DNA of 36,504 bases from Thermoleophilia bacterium (GCA_016462095.1 JAEMTW010000001.1:6536-43039); one strand, 5' to 3'; positions 8,911 to 17,118 are shown, counted from the stretch's first letter. The notes: generated by a model not told the origin, from the letters alone. Numbers and translations: made by a program.

Positions 8911-8916
8911 TAGCGT
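8911..8916 (+). promoter_or_regulatory. Likely -10 element, leaderless start of ROK gene
   Basis: TAGCGT, 7 bases before the ATG at 8924. The divergent SIS promoter lies only about 40 bases away, so the two promoters share one short control region. Confidence 0.55.
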
Positions 8917-8923
8917 CGCCGGT

Positions 8924-9889
8924 ATGAGTAAGCGAATCTGTGGCGTCGACGTTGGTGGAACCAAGATCGAGGCAGTCGTCCTCAATGACAAGCACAAGGT
9001 CTGTGGCAAAGCGCGCCTCGCCACCCCCACGGCAGACGGCCCGGCGAGCGTGATCAACGCGATCATTGAGGCGATCAAGGCCGCGGCCGACGATGCGGGC
9101 TGCAAGACCAACGAGTTGGTCGGGATTGGCATCGGGGCGCCGGGCGCAGTGGACGCGAGCGCCGGCATCCTTGTGCGCGCGCCAAACATTCCTGGCTTCG
9201 ACAAGCCCTATCCGCTTGCAGCGGCGATTAAGAAGGGCTGTGGCGCCCCCGTCTTTCTCGGCAACGACGTCTCGGTCGCGGTGCTTGGCGAGCGCGATCT
9301 CGGCGCTGGCGCCAAGCTCCACAACTTTGTCGGCATCTGGTGGGGCACAGGCGTCGGGAGCGGCATCGTGCTCAACCGCGAGCTGTGGCATGGCCGTGGC
9401 GCGGCGGGAGAACTCGGCCACACCGTGATTCAACGGGGCGGTCTCGCCGAACCGAGCGGCATGGTCGGCACGATGGAGGCCTACGCTGGGCGCCGCAACA
9501 TGGAGACGCGCGCCCGGGATGCGGTGGCCGCTGGTCGTGAGACGAATCTCTTCACGCTGATGGAGCAGGCTGGCAAAGAGCGTCTTTCCTCTCGCGTCTG
9601 GCAGGAGGCACTCGAAGCGGGTGATCCGCTGGCCAGCGAGCTGATTGGCGAAGCTGTCGATGCGATCGCGACGGCGGCCGCGAATGTGATCAACATCCTC
9701 GATCTCGACGCAGTAATCCTCGGTGGTGGGCTTGGTTCGCGCTTTGGCCAGCCAATGGCAGACCGCATCGCTGCTGCCATGCAGCCAACGTTGTTCCAGC
9801 CCGACAAGGCTCCGCCAGTCCTGGTGGCTGCACTCGGCGACCTTGGTGGCGCGATTGGGGCCAGCCTGCTCGTGGGTCGACACCTTTAA
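8924..9889 (+). CDS. ROK-family sugar kinase (glucokinase-like) lacking the zinc cysteines
   Basis: 321 aa. Sugar kinase landmarks: phosphate-1 loop DVGGTKIEAV (9-18), GIGAPGAVD, GNDVSVAVLGE with catalytic Asp115, GIWWGTGVGSG, GELGH (162-166), and the adenosine loop LGGGLGSRFG. In canonical ROK kinases His166 is followed by C-x-C-G-x2-G-C-x-E. Here the spacing from His to the final Glu185 is kept and both glycines remain, but the three cysteine positions are Glu176, Ser178 and Thr183. The fold and phosphorylation chemistry are likely kept without that zinc site. It probably phosphorylates glucose or an amino sugar with ATP. The start is chosen by the TAGCGT element. Confidence 0.85.
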   Translation: MSKRICGVDVGGTKIEAVVLNDKHKVCGKARLATPTADGPASVINAIIEAIKAAADDAGCKTNELVGIGIGAPGAVDASAGILVRAPNIPGFDKPYPLAAAIKKGCGAPVFLGNDVSVAVLGERDLGAGAKLHNFVGIWWGTGVGSGIVLNRELWHGRGAAGELGHTVIQRGGLAEPSGMVGTMEAYAGRRNMETRARDAVAAGRETNLFTLMEQAGKERLSSRVWQEALEAGDPLASELIGEAVDAIATAAANVINILDLDAVILGGGLGSRFGQPMADRIAAAMQPTLFQPDKAPPVLVAALGDLGGAIGASLLVGRHL

Positions 9890-9928
9890 GCCAGCACACG
9901 GAGTTCCACATCCGCAGAGAAAGTGGCG

Positions 9929-9934
9929 TACCCT
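9929..9934 (+). promoter_or_regulatory. Likely -10 element, leaderless start of binding protein gene
   Basis: TACCCT, 7 bases before the ATG at 9942, in the 52-base gap after the ROK gene. Confidence 0.5.
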
Positions 9935-9941
9935 AAGCCTC

Positions 9942-11090
9942 ATGTCTTCTCCACGCCTGCGCTCGCGCTTTGCCCTCGTCGCCACGACCGCCGTGGCCGC
10001 CCTCGCCATGCTCGTCCCAGCGGCTGTCGCCGCGCCCGTCACGGTCAACGTCGGTGCCGCGCTCACACTGACCGGTCCGAACCAGGCCTACGGACTCAGC
10101 TCGCGCCGCGGTATCGACCTTGCTGCCACGGAGATCAATGCGGGCGCCGTGTCCGGCGTCAAGCTGAACGTCAAGACCATCGACGATCTGGGCACTGCTG
10201 CCGGCGCGGCTGCTGCCTACGGTGTCTTCTTCCGCGATAACGTCTCGGTTCTGATGGGGCCGACCCTGTCGGATGTCGCCTTGACGGTCGACAACTTTGC
10301 TCAGGCCGCACGCATTCCCGTGCTGGGAATCTCGAACACGCAGCCGGGCATTACGGAGATCGGCACGTTTATCTTCCGGCCGGCACTGACCGAGGCTGTG
10401 GTGCTGCCCGCAGTGGTCAAGGCTGTTGCGACCTCGTCGCTGTTGCCCAAGACGGCCGTGCTCATTCAGGGCAGCGATGGATTTGCTGCGACGTCGGGCC
10501 CGATCCTCGGTGCTGCGATTACCGCTAACGGTATGACTGTTTTGAAGACCGAGCTCGTGCCGGTCGGGACGATCGATTTTGCTGCAATCGCTGCTTCTGT
10601 CAAGGCGACCGATCCGGACATCGTGGCGATCACCGCCTTGCCGGCCGAGGGTGTGCCGTTGCTCGTGGCCCTGCGCGCGGCGGGCTACAAGAAGAAGATC
10701 ATCGGCTCCAACGCCTTCGCTTCGCAGGCCGTGATCAAAGGTGCTGGCACGGCCGCAAACGGTCTGATTGTCGGCACCTCGTGGAGCGCCTCGACGGTTT
10801 CGGATGCCAACACGGCATTCATCAAGAACTTCAAGAAGGCCTATAAGCGGTCGCCCGACCAGTTCGCTGCAACGGCCTACGCCTACACCTATGTGTTGGC
10901 AGCAGCAGCCAAGAACGGCAAGTCGGCAACGCAGGATGCGATTACCGCGCAACTGACTGCGATTACCGGCACGAAGACCGTTTCGACGCTGCTCGGCAAG
11001 TTTACGTTCGACGCTGCCCGCAACGGCATTTCGCCCGTCACGGTGCAACAGGTCGTCAAGCAGAAGTTCACGGCCTTCAAACCGAACTGA
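9942..11090 (+). CDS. ABC transporter substrate-binding protein, Leu/Ile/Val-binding type (Peripla_BP_6)
   Basis: 382 aa. A signal peptide is evident: basic n-region (SPRLRSRF), hydrophobic core (ALVATTAVAALAML) and an AVAAP cleavage region. There is no lipobox cysteine, and I saw no Cys in the protein. The mature part starts with VTVNVGAALTLTGPNQAYG and continues with RRGIDLAATEIN, PVLGISNTQPGITE, and QFAATAYAYTYVLAAAA, as in branched-chain amino acid or amide binding proteins (LivJ/AmiC type). No permease or ATPase gene of a Liv-type transporter is in the window, so it is an orphan here. The ligand cannot be told. Its own likely leaderless promoter precedes it. Confidence 0.87.
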   Translation: MSSPRLRSRFALVATTAVAALAMLVPAAVAAPVTVNVGAALTLTGPNQAYGLSSRRGIDLAATEINAGAVSGVKLNVKTIDDLGTAAGAAAAYGVFFRDNVSVLMGPTLSDVALTVDNFAQAARIPVLGISNTQPGITEIGTFIFRPALTEAVVLPAVVKAVATSSLLPKTAVLIQGSDGFAATSGPILGAAITANGMTVLKTELVPVGTIDFAAIAASVKATDPDIVAITALPAEGVPLLVALRAAGYKKKIIGSNAFASQAVIKGAGTAANGLIVGTSWSASTVSDANTAFIKNFKKAYKRSPDQFAATAYAYTYVLAAAAKNGKSATQDAITAQLTAITGTKTVSTLLGKFTFDAARNGISPVTVQQVVKQKFTAFKPN

Positions 11091-11117
11091 GGCTACATCT
11101 GTGCAGGTGGCGCGTGC

Positions 11118-11123
11118 TACCGT
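11118..11123 (+). promoter_or_regulatory. Likely -10 element that decides the start of the 11131 membrane gene
   Basis: TACCGT, 7 bases before GTG 11131. This favours 11131 over the in-frame GTG at 11101. Confidence 0.5.
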
Positions 11124-11130
11124 CCCGCCT

Positions 11131-12441
11131 GTGAGGGAGCGACCAAAGGCGAGCAGATGGCGTAAGACAGGCATAGTTGCCCTGCTCTTCGTCGGTTGGT
11201 TGCTGGTCACGCTCGGCGTCGTGGGCGTGTACCTGCAGCGCTCGCTCTACAACTCTGAGGCCTTCGCGAGCCGCGTGTCGGCTGTCATCAGCGAGCCGGG
11301 TGTGCAAACCGCGGTCGCAACACAGTTGACAACGGCGATCGTCGAGAAGGCGCCGAAGGCTGCGATTGCGCGACCGCTGATCCAGTCGGCTGCGATGGCG
11401 ATCGTCTCTGAACCCGCCTTTAAGACCATCCTCACGCAGTCACTCGTGCGCTTCCAGAAGGTGCTCGTCGATCCAGATACCGCCTCGCTTGTCTTCAAGA
11501 TCGAGGGTGCGCCGGAGATGATCCAGGCAGCGCTCAACGGGATCAACCCGAAACTGGCTGCGACGGTCAGCGGCGTGGCTGCAACCGAACTTGCGAACAT
11601 CCCCAACCCCGGACCCGCCTTCCGTCTGATTCAACTCGGCGCGAAGGTTGGCCCGATCGCCTGGGGGGTAATCCTGCTCGGTCTAATCGTCGGCGGCATC
11701 TCGAGTTTGATCTCGCCCGACCGGCGCCGGGGTCTGATTACGTCGCTCGTGGTGTTGGCAGCGGCAGGACTTGGACTCGTGCTGATCTTGGCGCTCGCTC
11801 AGCTCGGCCTCGTATCCGCTACAGCGAGCCAGCCAGTGTTGTCCGAGGCTCTCGACGGCGCCTTTGAAGGTCTCTTTGGTGATCTCCGCCGCATCGCCTA
11901 TTGGATCGGCGCTCTTGGCATGGTTACCGCCGTCATCGTCTGGTCGCTGCGCTTCGCACTGCCGGTCGCGTCGTCAGTTGCCTCCCGGGCGCGCGCGTCG
12001 GCGTCGGGTGCGCTCGACGCTGCGTCGGACAAGGTGGGTGGAGCACTCACCTCGGCGTCCGATTCGGCAACGGGTGCATTGACTGCGGGCTCCGCCGCCG
12101 TAGCCGCGACGACTGGCTCTGCCGTCGAGGCAGCGGGACACCGCAGCGTCGAGGCGCAGGATTTGATGGTTGTCATTCGCAGTGGCGTGCAGCGTCTATT
12201 CGTACCGGCTGCGACCAATCAAGGCCGGCTGATCCAGGGCGCAATCGCGCTCGTCATCGGCCTACTGATCCTCTTTGCCTGGTCGATCGTGATCGACGTG
12301 ATCGTCTTCGCGCTCGGTCTTGGCCTGCTGGCGCTCGCGCTCAACCGGATCCTGATCGTGATCTTCTCGCACCGAACGCAGCGCGCCCTCGCCGCCGAAC
12401 AGCAGACCGCTGTTGGTGCTGGTTCGCCGACCAACACCTAG
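11131..12441 (+). CDS. Membrane protein of unknown function
   Basis: Unrecognised. About 436 aa from GTG 11131 (or 446 aa from GTG 11101). One membrane segment at the N-terminus (GIVALLFVGWLLVTLGVVGVYL, shown here as two parts: GIVALLFVGW then LLVTLGVVGVYL) is followed by ~140 residues of soluble helical sequence, probably outside the cell. Then come membrane segments around VGPIAWGVILLGLIVGG, ITSLVVLAAAGLGLVLILAL and IAYWIGALGMVTAVIVW, an Ala/Ser-rich region with repeated 'ASDS/GALTA' units, and a C-terminal hydrophobic pair. The Ala/Ser stretch (about residues 285-345) resembles amphipathic repeat segments. No catalytic motif was seen. It precedes another membrane protein and an RCK-type channel, with a 163-base gap. 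Confidence 0.7.
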   Translation: MRERPKASRWRKTGIVALLFVGWLLVTLGVVGVYLQRSLYNSEAFASRVSAVISEPGVQTAVATQLTTAIVEKAPKAAIARPLIQSAAMAIVSEPAFKTILTQSLVRFQKVLVDPDTASLVFKIEGAPEMIQAALNGINPKLAATVSGVAATELANIPNPGPAFRLIQLGAKVGPIAWGVILLGLIVGGISSLISPDRRRGLITSLVVLAAAGLGLVLILALAQLGLVSATASQPVLSEALDGAFEGLFGDLRRIAYWIGALGMVTAVIVWSLRFALPVASSVASRARASASGALDAASDKVGGALTSASDSATGALTAGSAAVAATTGSAVEAAGHRSVEAQDLMVVIRSGVQRLFVPAATNQGRLIQGAIALVIGLLILFAWSIVIDVIVFALGLGLLALALNRILIVIFSHRTQRALAAEQQTAVGAGSPTNT

Positions 12442-12548
12442 CGCGTCTCGTCGCTTCCGCTGGGCGTCCGAACCGTCTCGTGTTTGACCGGACAGCGAGG
12501 CAGCTGCGCCCTCAAACGCCCGGGTTACCGATTCACCGCAGGTGCTGA

Positions 12549-12554
12549 TAGATT
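12549..12554 (+). promoter_or_regulatory. Possible -10 element for a leaderless mini-ORF
   Basis: TAGATT, 7 bases before ATG 12562. By itself the match could arise by chance; it is listed because the mini-ORF's stop overlaps the next gene's Shine-Dalgarno site. Confidence 0.4.
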
Positions 12555-12561
12555 GCCGGGC

Positions 12562-12594
12562 ATGATTGTCGCCGGCATTGTCGGCTCAGACTAG
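12562..12594 (+). CDS. Putative leaderless upstream mini-ORF (10 aa, MIVAGIVGSD)
   Basis: Ten codons and a TAG stop at 12592-12594. The stop overlaps the AGGAG (12593-12597) that serves the membrane protein gene starting at 12605, so ribosomes finishing the mini-ORF would be placed on that site. The peptide has no tell-tale run of one amino acid, which argues against a classical attenuator. A coupling leader peptide is the simplest reading; a chance ORF cannot be excluded. Confidence 0.35.
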   Translation: MIVAGIVGSD

Positions 12595-12597
12595 GAG
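12593..12597 (+). promoter_or_regulatory. Shine-Dalgarno site overlapping a mini-ORF stop
   Basis: AGGAG with 7 bases to ATG 12605. It decides the start of the downstream membrane protein and overlaps the TAG of the preceding 10-codon ORF. Confidence 0.7.
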
Positions 12598-12604
12598 AAC
12601 GAAC

Positions 12605-13303
12605 ATGGCATCGCAAGATACAGCTGCTGGGGACTCGGGTAGCGGGGAGTCCGAACCGCGCCAACGGCGACTCGATCGCCTCGAGGTTTCGATTGCGATC
12701 CTGCTCGGAATCGCAGCGATCCTGACCGCATGGTCGACGTTTCAGAGTGCTCAACTCGGCTCAGGCGTCTCGGCGGCCTACAGTGAAGGCATCCGCTCGT
12801 CGGATGCGGCCTCGCAGGCGTATAACGACGCTGCGGCTACCGACGTCGCTGACCAAGCGCTATTCCTCGAGTATGCGAAAGCCGAGTTCGCGGGCGACGT
12901 CGATGCGGCCACGTACATCCACGACTCGCTGATGACCGAGGAACTCCAGGCCGCGATCGACTGGTGGGACACACAGCCTGATGCGGCGCAGTACGACACG
13001 CCATTTACCGAAGACAATCCGAATTGGTCGACAGAGCTGTTCGACGCCGCCGAGGCGCTCGACGTGGAGGCGCAGGCGCAGTTCGATGAAGCGCAGACGA
13101 AGGATGGAATCGGCAGTGACTTCGACATCCTGTCGATCATTATTGCCCTCGCTCTTTTCCTCTTTGGCGTCGCAAGTCTCGTCCGACAGGAGCGGATCAA
13201 GATCGGCCTTGGCGCGGTCGGTGCCGTCATCTTGGTGTTCTCAATTGTCCGATTGATCCAGCTCGGCAATCCGGCTGGCGTCACTCTAAGCCTGCTCTTC
13301 TAA
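12605..13303 (+). CDS. DUF4337-like membrane protein, unknown function
   Basis: 232 aa. The N-terminus is charged and soluble (EPRQRRLDRLEVS), followed by a membrane segment IAILLGIAAILTAWSTFQ. Residues ~55-180 are a soluble, acidic, Ala/Asp-rich domain with several Tyr and Trp. Two C-terminal membrane segments end the protein. The layout (TM, coiled-coil-like soluble domain starting STFQSAQ, two TMs) recalls DUF4337-type membrane proteins; I am not certain of that assignment. It lies five bases before the CASTOR/POLLUX-like gene, so the two are surely co-transcribed and may act together in the membrane. Confidence 0.72.
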   Translation: MASQDTAAGDSGSGESEPRQRRLDRLEVSIAILLGIAAILTAWSTFQSAQLGSGVSAAYSEGIRSSDAASQAYNDAAATDVADQALFLEYAKAEFAGDVDAATYIHDSLMTEELQAAIDWWDTQPDAAQYDTPFTEDNPNWSTELFDAAEALDVEAQAQFDEAQTKDGIGSDFDILSIIIALALFLFGVASLVRQERIKIGLGAVGAVILVFSIVRLIQLGNPAGVTLSLLF

Positions 13304-13308
13304 GCGCC

Positions 13309-15201
13309 GTGGCACGGCAGATCACCACACGCGATCGCCTGCGCTATCGCTTCGAGGCGACGCTATCTCGGGGCACGATCGGCGTGATGGGGTGGCTGGC
13401 CGCCGTGACGCTGGTGGTGGTGCTTATCGCCGGGCTGATCATCACACTGCTTGGCCTGCGAACTGCCGACCAAAGCCAGACCAGCTTTGGTGAGGGTGTT
13501 TGGACGAGTCTGATGCGCGCGATCGATCCGGGCGCGCTTGGGGCAGATCAGGGTTGGTCGTGGCGGATCGTCGCGTTGTTGGTGACGATTGCTGGCATCT
13601 TTGTGTTGTCGACCCTGATCGGCCTAATCGGCGCCGGTATTGATCGCAAACTCGATGAGCTGCGCAAGGGGCGTTCGCTGGTCGTGGAAGAGGGGCACAC
13701 GCTGATTCTTGGCTGGTCGCCAAAGTTGCATCAGGTCCTCAACGAGATCGAGGTTGCCAACGAGAACCAGCGCAACCCGAGCGTGGTTGTCCTTGCTCCG
13801 CGCGACAAGGTCGAGATGGAAGACGAGGTTCGGGCCCGTGCCGGTGGACCGCGCCGCACTCGCGTGATTTGCCGGTCGGGCGACCCATCGGACCCTTCGG
13901 ACCTTGCACTCGTCCGTCCGATGGAGGCGAAGTCTGTCTTGGTGCTCACCGATGACGAGGCCGGCGACCCACAAACGGTCAAGACCGTGCTGGCCTTGAT
14001 GGGCTTTGACGAGGGCTTTGAGCACCTCCGTGTCACGGCAGAGTTCTTGGCGGCTGATTCGGCTCAGGCACTCGAACGCGCCACCGGGGGCCGGCTCGGC
14101 GTGGTGGTCTCCAGCGATGTGATCTCGCGCATCACCGCTCAGGTCTGCCGACAGGCCGGACTCAGTTTCGTGTTCCAGGACTTGCTCGATTTCGACGGTG
14201 ATGAGATCTACTTCCAAGCCGAACCGCGGCTGACGGGCCATACGTTTGGTGACTGCCTGACGCTGTACGAATCGTCGGCCGTGATTGGTGTGCGAGCGGC
14301 CGACGGTACGGTCACTCTGAGCCCTCCGATGCAGCGTGTCTTTGCCGATGGCGACCAAGTCATCGCGATTTCGGCGGACGACGACACCGTGATGCTCAAC
14401 GGCGAAATCGTCCCGGGGCAGGCCGCCGCGACAGCCTCAGAGCCACCGCTCGAGTTGAAGGTCGAGCGAACCCTTGTGATCGGCTGGAACGCGATGGCGC
14501 CGCTTGTGTTACTCGAATTGGATCGCTACGTGGCGCCCGGTTCGGAGGTGCGCGTACTGTTCGACCCGGCACGGACGGGCATGGCACCGCGCGCCGCTGC
14601 GGTGGAAAACATGGCGATCGAGCTCGTCGAGATGGATACGATCAACGGACAGTTGTTGGCCGCCGAAATCGGTCGCAGAGCCTACGACCAGGTGATCATC
14701 CTCTGCTACCGCACGGGCGATGTCGCAGACAGTGACGCCCGCACGCTCTTGACGCTCCTGCAGGTGCGACAGGCGACAGAACTAGAGGGCAGCCCAAACC
14801 ACGGCGTGCGTCTCGTCACCGAACTGCTCGACGTTCGCGATGTCGAATTGGCTCGCATTGCAAACCCCGACGACTTCGTCGTCAGCGAGCGCCTTACGAG
14901 TCTCATGCTCGCGCAGTTGTCGGAGAACGCAGACCTCCGTGGTGTCTTCGCCGACCTCTTCGATGCCAAGGGAGTCGAGCTCGTGCTCGTGCCTGCGGCG
15001 CGCTACGTCACGACGGGCGAAGAACAGCCCTTCGCCGACGTCGTGGCAGCGGCTCGTCGGCGTGGCCACGTCTGTGTCGGCTACCGCCGTATTGGCGACG
15101 ATCAGGGCGATGTGACGCTCGGTGGCGGTGTCGTCCTCAATCCGCCGAAAAGCAAGCCCGTCACGTTTAGCGAGGACGACCAGATCCTCGTGCTTGCCTG
15201 A
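13309..15201 (+). CDS. CASTOR/POLLUX-like ion channel or RCK-domain potassium regulator
   Basis: 630 aa with a GTG start at 13309. Two N-terminal membrane segments (about 26-48 and 86-110) flank a region that could form a short pore loop (FGEGVWTSLMRAIDPG). Then come two tandem RCK/TrkA-N-like Rossmann units: first ILGWSPKLHQVLNEIEVA with VVVLAPRDKVEME and VICRSGDPSDPSDL, second LVIGWNAMAPLVLLELDRY with VRVLFDP. 'GW(S/N)' after the first strand, two helices and the long RCK tail are typical of the CASTOR/POLLUX/DMI1 family, known in plants as nuclear cation channels and widespread but poorly studied in actinobacteria. It would sit in the cell membrane and gate on a ligand bound by the RCK units. 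Its stop is 13 bases before the convergent tRNA gene. Confidence 0.82.
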   Translation: MARQITTRDRLRYRFEATLSRGTIGVMGWLAAVTLVVVLIAGLIITLLGLRTADQSQTSFGEGVWTSLMRAIDPGALGADQGWSWRIVALLVTIAGIFVLSTLIGLIGAGIDRKLDELRKGRSLVVEEGHTLILGWSPKLHQVLNEIEVANENQRNPSVVVLAPRDKVEMEDEVRARAGGPRRTRVICRSGDPSDPSDLALVRPMEAKSVLVLTDDEAGDPQTVKTVLALMGFDEGFEHLRVTAEFLAADSAQALERATGGRLGVVVSSDVISRITAQVCRQAGLSFVFQDLLDFDGDEIYFQAEPRLTGHTFGDCLTLYESSAVIGVRAADGTVTLSPPMQRVFADGDQVIAISADDDTVMLNGEIVPGQAAATASEPPLELKVERTLVIGWNAMAPLVLLELDRYVAPGSEVRVLFDPARTGMAPRAAAVENMAIELVEMDTINGQLLAAEIGRRAYDQVIILCYRTGDVADSDARTLLTLLQVRQATELEGSPNHGVRLVTELLDVRDVELARIANPDDFVVSERLTSLMLAQLSENADLRGVFADLFDAKGVELVLVPAARYVTTGEEQPFADVVAAARRRGHVCVGYRRIGDDQGDVTLGGGVVLNPPKSKPVTFSEDDQILVLA

Positions 15202-15214
15202 CTCTGGCAGCGCA

Positions 15215-15285
15215 TGGGCCGACAGGGAATCGAACCCTGACCGAGAGATTAAAAGTCTCCTGCTCGACCTTCGAGCTACCGGCCC
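15215..15285 (-). tRNA. trnK: tRNA-Lys (anticodon TTT)
   Basis: On the minus strand: acceptor stem GGGCCGG with TCGGCCC plus discriminator A; anticodon stem-loop GGAGA-CTTTTAA-TCTCT with anticodon TTT; T-arm CAGGG-TTCGATT-CCCTG. CCA is not encoded. 71 nt, shorter than usual because the D-arm is GCTC-GAAGGTC-GAGC. The usual A14 and A21 are replaced, so the arm can form a perfect six-pair hairpin GCTCGA/TCGAGC with a loop of only AGG. All other conserved positions look sound, so the gene is likely functional. Confidence 0.9.
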
Positions 15286-15319
15286 GCTGGGAGTGTACGA
15301 CGGGTCTAGCGGGGAGACG

Positions 15320-16564
15320 CTAGCTGTAGATGCCCGGCGTCGGCTCGCGAAGGCGAAGCACGGGGATTAGAGCAATCAGCAGTAGCGCCGCCAAGCTGAT
15401 GCCGACGGCTGGAAAACCAAAGCGGTCAAGCACGAAGCCAGCAGAAATTACCGCTGCGGCACCACAGAGCGCGACGATCTGATCGTTTGTTGCCGTTAGG
15501 CGCCCACGCTCCTGTGGCGTCGTCACATCCGCCAAGACCGTCGTACCCGCCACCCAGCTTGCGCACCAGCCGAGTCCGAGCAGGAAAAAGAAGGGGAGGA
15601 TTGCGATCGAGTCGCCGAGCAGCGACGTGCCCACGGACCCGACGGCAGTGACGAGGATGCCGGCGATCAGCGTGCGGCGTCGCCCGGCCCGGTCGGCCAG
15701 CCGGCCAAGCGGTGCGGCCAACCCAAACATGCCGAGGTAGTGGGCGGAAATGAAGATCCCGAGCGCCGCTGGACCCATGCCCTGATTGTTCAGCACGACA
15801 GCCGTGACGCCCATCACGCCAACCATGGCAGCCTGGATCAACGTGGAAGCGGTAATCGCAGCTCGTGCAGGTTTCAACTGCAACAGCTCACGGCGGCTGC
15901 GAGGCTCGCCGTGCTCGGGCTCGTCGGCTGCACCAGGAAAGTAGTCGCTGAGGTGGCGCGCAACGTCGCGCGGATCGACGGCAATACCGCGCACGAGCAT
16001 GAGGGCTGCGATCGCAGTGATCGGCACGAGAAACCACGGTGCGGCGCTCTCGTTGAGGCTAAACACTCCGGCGACCAGCACGAGCCCCGAGCCAAGCAGC
16101 GGACCGATGATGCTGCCGATCGCGCCGGCCGAGACGACGAGGCCGACGCCGTGGGCTCGCTGCTCGAGTGGGTAGAGGTCGGCGGCAGCCGCGCGGTGCA
16201 TCATCGCTGGCCCCTGGCCACAGCCGAAGACGATCGTGCCGAGCACAAGCAAGGGATACGACTTCGTCACGATCGCCAGCGCGCAGATGATCGCACCGAC
16301 GGTGATCAGTGCGAGTCCAGCCGTCAGGACGGGGAGGCGGCCATGGCGATCACTCACGCGACCAGCCACCCACAGCGCGGCCACACTGGACAGGAGAGCG
16401 AGACCGACGCTGGTACCTGCCATTCCCGCGTGTCCCGAGAGGTTCGCGGTGGCGACGGCGCCGACGCTGGCGTTGAGGGGAATCGCGGCGCTGATCGCGG
16501 CCTGGCCGGCAGCGAGGCGCAGCGTCCACTGCGAAATGCGACGCGGCGTCTGGACTGTCGCCAT
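15320..16564 (-). CDS. MFS transporter
   Basis: 414 aa, about twelve hydrophobic segments. The loop after TM2, GRVSDRHGRLPVL, is the MFS signature motif (G-x3-D-R-x-G-R-R/K), and a second copy GRLADRAGRRRTL lies after the central loop. The central loop is acidic and charged (GAADEPEHGEPRSRREL). This is the layout of drug/H+ antiporters or other small-molecule exporters; the substrate is unknown. The ATG at 16564 shares one base with the stop of algH (TGATG), so the two are co-translated. Confidence 0.85.
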   Translation of the reverse strand: MATVQTPRRISQWTLRLAAGQAAISAAIPLNASVGAVATANLSGHAGMAGTSVGLALLSSVAALWVAGRVSDRHGRLPVLTAGLALITVGAIICALAIVTKSYPLLVLGTIVFGCGQGPAMMHRAAAADLYPLEQRAHGVGLVVSAGAIGSIIGPLLGSGLVLVAGVFSLNESAAPWFLVPITAIAALMLVRGIAVDPRDVARHLSDYFPGAADEPEHGEPRSRRELLQLKPARAAITASTLIQAAMVGVMGVTAVVLNNQGMGPAALGIFISAHYLGMFGLAAPLGRLADRAGRRRTLIAGILVTAVGSVGTSLLGDSIAILPFFFLLGLGWCASWVAGTTVLADVTTPQERGRLTATNDQIVALCGAAAVISAGFVLDRFGFPAVGISLAALLLIALIPVLRLREPTPGIYS

Positions 16565-17112
16565 CAGTTGAGCGACGGATCATCGGGCTGGAGCGCGAAG
16601 ACCGCGACCGCCCCACCATGGCGACGAAGAACGTTCCGCCAGAGCGTCTCAGGGTCTTCGGTAAAGCAATCGTCGATCTGGGCTTCGACTACCACCCACG
16701 CCTCTTCTTCGAGCTCGTCTTCAAGCTGGCCGGCACTCCAACCCGAGTAGCCAGCGAAGACGCGAGCACGAACGAGTGTCGTGGGATCGAGGGTCTCTTC
16801 TGCGTCGGCTGGCAGAAAGCCAACGCTGCCAAAAGCGATCGCAGCCGAGCGCTTTCCATCAACAAAGTCACCGAGCGCCATCACTGCCTCGGGTTGGACG
16901 GGCCCACCCGAGTGCACGCTGGCGTCTTCGGCCACGAATTCGCTGAGGATTGGTACGGCGCTGGCGACTGTCACTCCGAGCGGGCGATTGAGCACGAGGC
17001 CCATCGCGCCCTCGTCGGAGTGCTCGGTGATCAACACGACAGTGCCGGCAAAGTTCGGGTCGCCAAGCGTCGGCATCGCGATCAACAACTGGCCTTGGAG
17101 CGAGCGGTACAC
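16564..17112 (-). CDS. algH: AlgH/YqgE family protein (UPF0301)
   Basis: 182 aa. Starts GTG at 17112 by the TATGCT element six bases before. Family landmarks: GQLLIAMPTLGDPNFAGTVVLI, GAMGLVLNRPLG, VHSGGPVQPEAVMAL, and RVFAGYSGWSAGQLEDELEEEAW. These are the four conserved blocks of the AlgH/YqgE family, cytoplasmic proteins of uncertain molecular function (the name comes from a Pseudomonas alginate locus). It is linked to the MFS gene by TGATG and begins 21 bases after the photolyase stop. Confidence 0.9.
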   Translation of the reverse strand: MYRSLQGQLLIAMPTLGDPNFAGTVVLITEHSDEGAMGLVLNRPLGVTVASAVPILSEFVAEDASVHSGGPVQPEAVMALGDFVDGKRSAAIAFGSVGFLPADAEETLDPTTLVRARVFAGYSGWSAGQLEDELEEEAWVVVEAQIDDCFTEDPETLWRNVLRRHGGAVAVFALQPDDPSLN

Positions 17113-17118
17113 GCAGGC

